A stretch of 7,299 bases of DNA, taken from NCBI GenBank assembly GCA_947499275.1, contig CANMNM010000062.1, positions 1 through 7,299 of the forward strand. Direction: 5' to 3'. This document shows, piece after piece, positions 1 to 7,000 of this stretch. Source of the stretch: Actinomycetota bacterium. Lineage in GTDB: Bacteria > Actinomycetota > Actinomycetes > S36-B12. The stretch's first letter is position 1. Every line of letters starts with the position of its first letter. A program made the translations under genes and the position numbers. The notes beneath the pieces were generated by a model. The model did not search any database and was not told the DNA's origin. It saw only the letters and a list, made by a program, of their open reading frames with translations.

Positions 1-1332
1 CCCATACTTCTCCGTGGCGTAACGAATCATGTCCGAACGTCGCCGTTCATCAAAATCGATGTCGATATCGGGCATCGAGATTCGTTCGGGATTCAGAAAT
101 CGCTCAAACAGTAGACCGTGCTCGATTGGATCCAGGTCGGTAATTCCTAATGCGTAAGCAATCATGGCGCCGGCAGCCGAACCACGACCGGGTCCGACTC
201 GGATTCCATTATTCTTGGCATGCTGCACTAGATCAGCAACCACTAAGAAATACCCTGGGAAACCCATTTGGGAAATCACTCCCAATTCGTACTCAGCCTG
301 CGTTCGCACTTTGTCGGGGACACCGGTCGGGTACCTGCGCGCCAAGCCAATTTCCACTTCTTTGACCAGCCAGGAATCTTCACTCTCTCCGGCCGGGATG
401 TCAGCGCGGGGCATGAGATTTGCCCCTTCGCTGAATTCAACGTCGCACCGCTCTGCAATTAGCAAAGTGTTGTCACAGGCCTCTGGGAATTCACGCCATA
501 AATCTCGCATTTGAGCCGCGGACTTCAAATAGAAATCGCGGGCATCAAATTTGAATCTCTTCGGGTCATCAAGTGTGGTTCGAGTTCCAATACATAATAA
601 AACATCATGCGTATCAGCGTCACTTTCGCGAACGTAATGCATGTCATTGGTCGCAATCAGTGGCAAATCGAGCGCCTTAGAAATCTTGATCAAATCTGGC
701 ATAAAATTTCGTTCAATAGCGAGACCGTGGTCCATGATCTCGGCAAAGAAATTACCGGCACCAAAAATGTCCCGGTAATCCGCTGCAGTTGCTAATGCCT
801 TTTTATATTGCCCCGCTTGGAGCCAGCGATTTACTTCGCCGCTGGCGCACCCAGTTGTACCAATGAGACCCTTGGCGAAACGATCTAAAAGTTCGCGGTC
901 AAATCGTGGCTTGTGGTAGTAGCCCTCAATGCTGGCCAGGGATGAGAGCCGAAAAAGATTGTGCATGCCAACGGTGTTTTCTGCCCAGAGGGTCATGTGC
1001 GTGTAGCTGTGCTTGCCCCGACCCGCCCCCGGATCTTCTGGGGCTCCCTCGTCGAAGCCACCACCAAAATCAAACGGAGTGCGCTCAAAGCGGCCCTGGG
1101 GTGCGTAATACCCTTCAAGTCCAATGATCGGCTTTACTCCGTACGCTTTGCCCATTTTCCAGAAATCGTAGGCGCCATAAAGGTTGCCGTGGTCAGTCAT
1201 CGCGATTGCCGGCATGCCTTGCTCTTTCGCCGCTAGGAAAAGGTCATCAAGTTTCGAAGCACCATCCAGCATCGAGTACTCGGTGTGCACATGAAGGTGA
1301 ACGAAATCGCCCTTGCCCGCGGACTCACTCAC
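1..1332 (-). CDS. dnaE: DNA polymerase III alpha subunit DnaE, N-terminal 444 residues (partial)
   Basis: This is the catalytic subunit of the replicative DNA polymerase; the frame is open to the left window edge, so the C-terminal part is missing (actinobacterial DnaE is usually near 1,180 residues). The PHP domain starts almost at residue 1, with HLHVHTEYSMLDG at 12-24 and TDHGNLYG at 46-53. The expected PHP metal ligands are all present by family alignment: H14, H16, D23, H48, E73, H112, C162, D230 and H232. In the polymerase domain, GPGRGSAAG lies at 380-388 and the active-site motif PDIDIDFDE at 421-429, giving two of the three catalytic aspartates; the third would lie outside the window. 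The start is GTG at 1332-1330, preceded by AAGGG seven bases upstream; no ATG gives a complete PHP domain. It is co-directional with rluD but separated by 115 bp, so it may have its own promoter. Identification is secure. Confidence 0.97.
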   Translation of the reverse strand, partial: MSESAGKGDFVHLHVHTEYSMLDGASKLDDLFLAAKEQGMPAIAMTDHGNLYGAYDFWKMGKAYGVKPIIGLEGYYAPQGRFERTPFDFGGGFDEGAPEDPGAGRGKHSYTHMTLWAENTVGMHNLFRLSSLASIEGYYHKPRFDRELLDRFAKGLIGTTGCASGEVNRWLQAGQYKKALATAADYRDIFGAGNFFAEIMDHGLAIERNFMPDLIKISKALDLPLIATNDMHYVRESDADTHDVLLCIGTRTTLDDPKRFKFDARDFYLKSAAQMRDLWREFPEACDNTLLIAERCDVEFSEGANLMPRADIPAGESEDSWLVKEVEIGLARRYPTGVPDKVRTQAEYELGVISQMGFPGYFLVVADLVQHAKNNGIRVGPGRGSAAGAMIAYALGITDLDPIEHGLLFERFLNPERISMPDIDIDFDERRRSDMIRYATEKYG

Positions 1333-1339
1333 GCAATCA

Positions 1340-1344
1340 CCCTT
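1340..1344 (-). promoter_or_regulatory. ribosome binding site of dnaE
   Basis: On the minus strand AAGGG is followed by seven bases and then the GTG at 1332. It supports this GTG as the dnaE start. No ATG lies between it and the first PHP motif. Confidence 0.6.
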
Positions 1345-1447
1345 ATCAAATCACTACACGTTGGCTGAACAACTATTTGCGTCAATAACTTCACTGGAAC
1401 CACTCAACACATCAGTTTGCACAAGGGGAAGGTGCCGAACCAAATTA

Positions 1448-2374
1448 TCAAGCGTCGCGCAGAATTCCAAGTGCGCGGGTGAGATCTTCGCTGTATTCAC
1501 TTTTCAATTCAACTCGTTCCCCGGTTCGTGGGTGATCAAAGCTGAGTTCGACCGCGTGTAACCACTGACGATCCAGACCTAGTCGAGCCGCTAAAACCGG
1601 ATCTCCACCGTACATGGTGTCACCAGCAATTGGGTGACGCATCGCGGACATGTGGACCCGAATTTGGTGGGTCCTACCCGTTTCAAGGATTACCTGCACC
1701 AATGAGGCATGACGGAAAGCTTCCAGGGTCTCATAGTGGGTAATACTTGGCTTTCCGTCCTTCGTGACGGCGTACTTGTACTCATGCCCCGGATGACGTC
1801 CAATCGCTGCGTCGACGGTTCCCACGAGTGGATCCAGTAGGCCTTGAACAACAGCGTGATAAACCTTGTGAACTTCCCTGTTTCGAAACAGGTTCTTCAT
1901 CCGGGAATAGGAAACTTCATTTTTCGCTACGGCCATGAGGCCCGATGTTCCAGCATCTAGTCGATGCACGATGCCTTCGCGCTCAGGGGCTCCTGACGTA
2001 CTAATGGTGTACCCGGCTGCTGCCAATCCCCCAATAACCGTTGGACCTGGCCAGCCACGGCTGGGATGCGCCGCAACTCCGGCAGGTTTATCAACAACTA
2101 CTAAGTCTGAGTCGTCATAGATGATCGTCATTCCTGGTACTGGTTCGGCAATAATTTCAATTGTTTGTTTCGTGGGTGCCGCATCTAAATCGACATCAAT
2201 GCGCTGGCCTTCAACGACACGATCGCTTTTCGCCAGCGGTCGATCAGATAACCGGATTGCTCCTGCCTCAATGAGCGCAACTGAAGCGGAGCGGCTGAGA
2301 CCAAGAAGTCTGGTTAGCGCAATGTCAATGCGCTCCCCCGCTAACCCCTCGGGAATAGTGAACTCACGGATCAC
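1448..2374 (-). CDS. rluD: RluA/RluD-family 23S rRNA pseudouridine synthase
   Basis: The predicted 308-residue cytoplasmic enzyme isomerises uridine to pseudouridine in RNA; for this subfamily the usual target is 23S rRNA. An S4-like RNA-binding domain covers about residues 13-62. The catalytic domain follows, with VVVDKPAGVAAHP at 92-104, the signature HRLDAGTSG at 137-145 whose D140 is the expected nucleophile, KVYHAVV at 170-176 with the conserved tyrosine, and GRTHQIRVHM at 233-242. Length is normal for the family. The start is GTG (2374-2372), overlapping the lspA TGA as GTGA, with only a weak upstream AGG-type signal, so translation is probably coupled to lspA. The lspA-rluD pairing is common in many bacteria. 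Family assignment is firm; the exact target position, and hence RluD as opposed to another RluA-type enzyme, cannot be read from the sequence. Confidence 0.93.
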   Translation of the reverse strand: MIREFTIPEGLAGERIDIALTRLLGLSRSASVALIEAGAIRLSDRPLAKSDRVVEGQRIDVDLDAAPTKQTIEIIAEPVPGMTIIYDDSDLVVVDKPAGVAAHPSRGWPGPTVIGGLAAAGYTISTSGAPEREGIVHRLDAGTSGLMAVAKNEVSYSRMKNLFRNREVHKVYHAVVQGLLDPLVGTVDAAIGRHPGHEYKYAVTKDGKPSITHYETLEAFRHASLVQVILETGRTHQIRVHMSAMRHPIAGDTMYGGDPVLAARLGLDRQWLHAVELSFDHPRTGERVELKSEYSEDLTRALGILRDA

Positions 2375-2940
2375 GAGTCCAACCTGTCGGGTGCTTTTAG
2401 GGGCACAGGCTTTCCATCAATGGGTATGCCACGAAGCAATAAAATTGCAATTCCTATTCCTGAAATCACGATCGACATGTCAGCGATATTGAAGATCGCC
2501 CAGTACGGCAACTGGATGAAGTCAACTACGAAACCTTGGAATGGGCCCGGCGCCCGAAACATTCGGTCAATCAAATTACCTAGTGAACCACCAAGCAGTC
2601 CGCCGAGAGCCAACGCCCAAGGCAGACTCGCGAGCCTGCGGGCATACCGAAAGATCACAAAGACTACGACAAACGCGACCAGCGTGAAGAACCAAGTGAC
2701 CCCTGAGCCAATCGAGAAAGCGGCACCTGTGTTTTCAGCATAAGTGAATTTCACAAATCCACCTAAGAACTCAATGGGTCCCTCACCAGAAGTCCTGCGT
2801 GGGAGCAAATATTCCTGAGCCAGGAACTTGGTCAATTGGTCAATACCAATGATGAGGATGGCGGTTATGCCAAAAATAGTCAGATCACGCCGATTGCCGT
2901 TCCTTTGAACACCATTCGTGACAACACTGGGATCGGACAT
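2371..2940 (-). CDS. lspA: lipoprotein signal peptidase (signal peptidase II)
   Basis: This integral membrane aspartyl protease removes the signal peptide from prolipoproteins after diacylglyceryl transfer. The 189-residue product shows four hydrophobic stretches (about 20-42, 82-99, 106-124 and 149-170), as expected. Conserved segments in order are DQLTK (34-38), the AENTGAAFS block (68-76), GGSLGNLIDR (117-126), VVDF (138-141) and FNIADMS (150-156). D140 and D154 match the catalytic aspartate pair seen in LspA structures, and D125 is the further conserved aspartate of NLIDR. A hydrophilic N-terminal tail of about 19 residues precedes the first membrane segment. ATG at 2940 is the only credible start, yet it lacks a Shine-Dalgarno sequence and is closely preceded by a -10-like hexamer, so a leaderless message is possible. 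The 3' end overlaps the rluD start by four bases. Confidence 0.96.
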   Translation of the reverse strand: MSDPSVVTNGVQRNGNRRDLTIFGITAILIIGIDQLTKFLAQEYLLPRRTSGEGPIEFLGGFVKFTYAENTGAAFSIGSGVTWFFTLVAFVVVFVIFRYARRLASLPWALALGGLLGGSLGNLIDRMFRAPGPFQGFVVDFIQLPYWAIFNIADMSIVISGIGIAILLLRGIPIDGKPVPLKAPDRLDS

Positions 2941-2946
2941 GGGAGC

Positions 2947-2952
2947 AGTCTA
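2947..2952 (-). promoter_or_regulatory. candidate -10 element for a leaderless lspA transcript
   Basis: The minus strand reads TAGACT, matching the actinobacterial -10 pattern TANNNT, followed by six bases and then the lspA ATG. This spacing would put transcription initiation at or next to the A of the start codon. There is no recognisable ribosome binding site between it and the ATG. No clear -35 hexamer is visible. It is an inference from spacing; lspA could instead be read through from the upstream gene, 57 bp away. Confidence 0.35.
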
Positions 2953-2997
2953 CGCGGATGCAAGCCAGCTATTGATCATGCTCTGTTACCGACCAGA

Positions 2998-3864
2998 TTA
3001 AATGCGCTCTTCAGCAACCTTGCATGACATGCACAAAGTTGCCCGAGGGAAAGCCTGCAGACGCAACTTGCCAATTCCTTTACCGCAAGTAATACAGACA
3101 CCGTAAGTACGATCATCTATGCGAGTCAGCGCTTGTCGAACCTGATCGAGCATGTCTCGAGCATTATTTGCCAGTGACATTTCGTGTTCACGCTCGAAGG
3201 TCTTACTTCCCGCATCCGCTTGATCATCGCCTGCGCCGTCACCGGAATCGCGGATGAGGTCCGCGAGTCCCTGCTCGGTCATGGCGATCTCTTCCAATAA
3301 GCGAGCTTCGTCTTCTTCGAGGGCCTTACGGACCCTATTTAATTCCACTTTGGTCCATGGGCTTTCGTCCTCGCGCACAACGATCTTTGGGGTCTTGACT
3401 GCCGGTCGAGGTGAAATCACCTTGACGATCCCTGCCGCTTTCTTACCCTTAGCCGGTGGAGTCGTCACCGGGACCAACTTCTCAAAAACCGTTTTTACCA
3501 CGGGTTCGGGTTCAACCACGAGAACTTCCACGGCAGGAGCAGTCTCCTTTTTTGCACTCACTTTCTTCGCCGGCATCTTCGGTTCAGCAATAACGGGTGC
3601 CTTTTTAACAGGTGAAATGGGAACTGCCTTCTTTAGGGGCTTAGCTGGCGCAACCTTTTTGGCTGCAATCTTTGTTGCAGGAGCCTTTTTTGGTGAAACT
3701 TTTTTGGCGGGGGCCTTCTTAGCAGCGGCCTTTTTCACGAGGGCTTTCTTCGCGGGAGCCTTCTTGACAGCAACCTTCTTAGCAGCGGCCTTCTTGGCAG
3801 GTGCCTTCTTCCCAGGTGCCTTCTTCGCAGCGACCTTTTTGGGCTGTACTTTTTTCGCCACCAA
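2998..3864 (-). CDS. DksA/TraR-type zinc-finger protein with lysine/alanine/proline-rich N-terminal tail
   Basis: The predicted protein has 288 residues in two very different halves. Residues 1-75 are built of pentapeptides ending in KK, like the tails of histone H1 and mycobacterial HupB, and a lysine/proline/valine-rich linker runs to about residue 165. The C-terminal ~120 residues are DksA/TraR-like: a predicted helical coiled-coil region, a DQAD tip at 214-217 aligning with the DxxD motif of DksA, then a C4 zinc finger with C257, C260, C278 and C281 (CX2C-X17-CX2C, the DksA spacing). DksA-family proteins bind RNA polymerase through its secondary channel. By inference this one could bind polymerase while its basic tail contacts nucleic acid. 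The gene lies between ileS and lspA, the place of the equivalent Streptomyces gene. The start is TTG at 3864 or the adjacent in-frame GTG at 3861; a purine-rich AAAGGGGG sequence lies just upstream. Its exact role is unknown. Confidence 0.9.
   Translation of the reverse strand: MVAKKVQPKKVAAKKAPGKKAPAKKAAAKKVAVKKAPAKKALVKKAAAKKAPAKKVSPKKAPATKIAAKKVAPAKPLKKAVPISPVKKAPVIAEPKMPAKKVSAKKETAPAVEVLVVEPEPVVKTVFEKLVPVTTPPAKGKKAAGIVKVISPRPAVKTPKIVVREDESPWTKVELNRVRKALEEDEARLLEEIAMTEQGLADLIRDSGDGAGDDQADAGSKTFEREHEMSLANNARDMLDQVRQALTRIDDRTYGVCITCGKGIGKLRLQAFPRATLCMSCKVAEERI
3640..3864 (-). repeat. 15-bp-period coding repeat (about 15 pentapeptides of form xxxKK)
   Basis: Counting from the TTG start, the first 75 codons divide into consecutive pentapeptides such as VAAKK, APGKK, APAKK, AAAKK and VAVKK. 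Thirteen of the fifteen units end in KK; the exceptions are APATK (unit 13) and VAPAK (unit 15), and the register does not slip. At DNA level this is an imperfect tandem repeat of 15 bp, prone to gain or loss of units. Synonymous AAG/AAA and GCx differences show that the copies have diverged in sequence while keeping the protein period. Confidence 0.85.
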
Positions 3865-3870
3865 TCTCCC

Positions 3871-3880
3871 CGCCCCCTTT
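3871..3880 (-). promoter_or_regulatory. ribosome binding region of the DksA/TraR-like gene
   Basis: The minus strand reads AAAGGGGGCG, followed closely by GGGAGA and then TTG GTG. The first G-run sits well for the TTG and the GGAG closer to the GTG, so it supports translation here but does not decide between the two starts. Confidence 0.45.
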
Positions 3881-3907
3881 AATCAATAGACTGCTGTCGT
3901 TACCTTC

Positions 3908-4018
3908 ATGTGCATATGTGAAAGTGCGCCCGACGACGCACGTGCGTATGGTATTGCCCGGGCGCTAAAGTTACCCACTGCCCCAGACTTAGACAAGCAC
4001 CTTGACGAACATTTATGA
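3908..4018 (+). CDS. possible small leader ORF upstream of ileS (36 codons), unverified
   Basis: An ATG at 3908 opens a 36-codon frame ending in TGA at 4016-4018. The peptide begins MCICESAPDDARAYG and ends DLDKHLDEHL; it resembles no family that I recognise, has no signal peptide or membrane segment, and contains two isoleucine codons (ATA at position 3, ATT at position 16). Its TGA overlaps an in-frame upstream ATG of ileS as ATGA (4015-4018). There is no Shine-Dalgarno sequence before the ATG, and a chance open frame of this length is not rare, so coding status is doubtful. If translated it could act as a leader peptide or couple translation into ileS. Confidence 0.2.
   Translation: MCICESAPDDARAYGIARALKLPTAPDLDKHLDEHL
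3926..3965. promoter_or_regulatory. nested palindromes in the divergent ileS / DksA-like intergenic region
   Basis: A perfect 12-bp palindrome, ACGCACGTGCGT, occupies 3936-3947. It lies inside a 7-bp inverted repeat, GCGCCCG at 3926-3932 and CGGGCGC at 3959-3965; the right arm also overlaps an 8-bp palindrome, GCCCGGGC, at 3956-3963. In RNA from the plus strand this could fold as an outer 7-bp stem and an inner 4-bp stem with an 11-base 3' bulge. It may be an operator between divergent promoters or a structured ileS leader. No clear -35/-10 pair is visible for either gene. Confidence 0.4.
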
Positions 4019-4050
4019 AATTCGTCTCTTTCAGAGAAGAGCACACCAGT

Positions 4051-7000
4051 ATGTACAAAGTGGTCCCACCCACGGTGAACCTCCGTGATCTGGAACACGA
4101 AGTACTCGCCTTGTGGCAGGCCGAGGGCACTTTTGCGGCCTCTATGGCCCAAAGCCAAGGACGCCCCACATGGACGTTTTACGAGGGTCCACCCACCGCC
4201 AATGGCGCTCCAGGGACGCATCACATTGAGGCCCGAGCCTTTAAGGACATTTTCCCTCGCTATCGGACTATGAAGGGCTATCACGTGGTCCGCCAAGCCG
4301 GTTGGGACTGCCACGGACTCCCTGTTGAACTCGCCGTCGAGAAGGAGCTCGGATTTTCCGGCAAAAAAGATATTGAAAACTACGGCGTGGCCGAATTCAA
4401 TGCGAAATGCCGCGAATCAGTCGTTCGTCACGTTGATGCCTTCACCGAACTCACTACCCGGATGGGATATTGGGTCGACATGGACCGCGCTTACTGGACC
4501 ATGGATTCCAATTACATCCAAAGTGTGTGGTGGTCACTGAAACAAATATTTAATGCTGGGCTGCTCGTTCAAGACCATCGAGTCTCCCCATATTGTCCGC
4601 GCTGCGGAACCGGGCTGAGCGACCACGAACTGGCCCAGGGATATGAAGATGTAAGCGACCCATCAGTCTACGTTCGGTTCCCGGTGAAGGTGGGCGCGCT
4701 CGCCGAGAAGTATTCGGATCTGTCCCTACTCGTGTGGACTACGACCCCGTGGACATTGGTGTCCAATACGGCCGTCGCGGTCAAGCCAACGGCAACCTAT
4801 TGCGTTCTCGAAAGCGCGGATCAGCACTACATAGTTGCGCAGGACCTGATTGAAAACTTATTCGGTTCGCCAATTGATGAAGACGGTTCGATCCGTTACC
4901 AAGTCAAGGAAACTTTTCCCGGTACACAGTTAGAACACATGGCGTATAAGCGACCATTTGATTTAATCGATATTCCTGACTCTCACTTCGTGATTCTTGC
5001 TGACTACGTCACAACCGGAGACGGCACCGGATTAGTACACCAGGCTCCAGCATTTGGCGCAGACGACTTGATTAGTTGTCGCGCTTATGGATTACCCGTA
5101 GTCAACCCAATTGCACCCGATGGAACCTTTCTGCCGGAGATACCCCTCGTTGGTGGCCAATTTTTTAAGAAGGCTGATGCAGCGCTCACCGACGACTTGC
5201 GTGAGCGTGGCCTCCTTTTTCGCGAGGAATCCTATGAACACTCGTATCCGCACTGCTGGAGATGCCACACTCCGCTCATTTACTACGCACAACCCTCGTG
5301 GTACATCAAGACAACCGCGATCAAAGACCGACTCATGGCGGAAAATGAGAAGACACACTGGCACCCCGACACGATTAAATGGGGCCGGTACGGGGATTGG
5401 CTCACCAACAATGTCGATTGGGCGCTTTCCCGGAACCGCTATTGGGGCACTCCACTTCCCATCTGGCGATGTGAGAACGAGCATTTGACCATTGTTGAAT
5501 CCCTCGCAGAACTAGGCGAACTTGCCGGACAAGAAATTTCAGACCTCGACCCGCATCGCCCTTTCATCGACGACATAACAATTCCCTGCCCGCACTGTGA
5601 TGCAACCGCCGTTCGAGTTCCTGAAGTCATTGACTGCTGGTATGACTCGGGTGCAATGCCATTTGCTGCCCAGTGGTACCCACAGCACAATAAAGAAAAT
5701 TTTGCCGCCCAGTATCCGGCTGATTTCGTTTGTGAGGCCATTGACCAAACCCGCGGCTGGTTTTACACCTTGATGGCAATCGGAACATTGGTATTTGACG
5801 AGTCTTCATATAAAAATGTTGTATGTCTCGGCCATATTCTTGATGAAGATGGCCGCAAGATGAGCAAGCACCTAGGTAATGTTCTTGAACCTATCCCCCT
5901 CATGGACCAACATGGAGCCGATGCAGTGCGCTGGTTCATGCTTGCAAGCGGTTCTCCTTGGCAATCGCGCCGTGTCGGGCACACCGCAATTGCTGACATT
6001 GTGCGCAAGAATCTTCTCACCTACTGGAATACGGTCTCTTTCCTTTCCCTGTATGCGCGAAGTGCTCCGTGGTCACCGGCCGACGGTGCGCCACCAGTTA
6101 ACGAACGACCCATCATGGATCGCTGGCTATTGACGCAAGCCCACTCCTTGAGCGCGCAAGTTGATAACGCACTTGAAAATTTTGATACCCAACTCGGCGG
6201 GCGTCTCATAACCGAATTTATCGATGATCTTTCCAACTGGTATGTACGTAGAACGCGTCGACGATTCTGGGAGGGAGAACCAGCTGCGCTGGCAACATTG
6301 CATGAAGCTCTGAAAATTGTCACCCTGTGCATGGCTCCTTACACACCATTTATCACCGAACGGGTATGGCAGGATCTTTTCCGCGAAACCCAGCCGGATC
6401 TGCCGAACTCAGTTCACCTTGCCGATTGGCCTAGCGAGTCACAGCCTGATTCCCAATTACAGTCCGACATGGAACTTGCTCGCAGGGTTACAGAACTCGG
6501 ACGATCAGCACGCGCAACCAGTTCAGTGAAAACCCGGCAGCCACTGGGCCGCGCACTCATTAGTGCGCCCGGTTGGAGCGAGCTCTCGGCAGAACTAGTC
6601 GCCGAAGTAGCTGAGGAACTTAACGTAAGAGAGCTTCTCACCCTTGATGTCTCCGACAGTGATCTTGTCAGTATTTCGCTCAAGCCCAACTTCCGAACCC
6701 TTGGCGCCCGATTTGGCAAACAGACTCCATTGATAGCAGAACATATTTCACGGCAGGATCCAACGGAATTGGTTAGTGCCTTACGAGATATCGGAAAGGT
6801 CGACTATGAAATTGACGGAGTTGACGGAACTTCAACCATTGAATTATCTGACCTCGTGATCACGGAAACGCCGGTCGAAGGTTGGGCTGTTGCCGCCGAT
6901 GCGGGGGAAAGTTTTGCACTTGATTTGGAGATTACCCACGAACTGGCCCTGGCCGGAATGGCACGCGACATTGTGCGATCGCTCCAAGAAGGCCGAAAAA

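Noticed and set aside
1333..1447. dnaE promoter with TTGACG (minus strand, 1385-1380) as a -35 element
   Set aside because: No acceptable -10 hexamer occurs at 16-19 bp spacing, so only the hexamer itself can be supported. No convincing terminator hairpin is visible in this gap either.
3254..3889. Plus-strand open frame of 211 codons with repeated Phe/Ala/Gly-rich hydrophobic stretches
   Set aside because: It is the complement of the lysine-rich repeat: AAG codons read as CTT/TTC on the other strand and the repetition removes stops. The minus strand carries a clear zinc-finger protein.
3865..4050. T-box riboswitch upstream of ileS, as is common in actinobacteria
   Set aside because: The best match to the T-box core is TGGTATTGCC near 3949, which departs from TGGNACCGCG. 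It lies on the 3' side of a hairpin rather than in an antiterminator or antisequestrator fold, and no second TGGN core precedes the start. A covariance-model search (Rfam T-box) of 3865-4050 would decide; a significant hit would overturn this.
4015..4050. ATG at 4015 as the ileS start
   Set aside because: It has no ribosome binding site and adds 12 residues outside the family's homologous region; ATG 4051 gives the expected N-terminus and length. It is kept only as part of the small-ORF finding.
3883..4314. Minus-strand open frame of 143 codons covering the divergent region and the start of ileS
   Set aside because: More than half is antisense to strongly conserved ileS codons, and the product shows no family features.
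5092..5748. Several minus- and plus-strand open frames inside ileS and rluD
   Set aside because: They are shadows of conserved codons in the real frames and show no independent start signals or family features.
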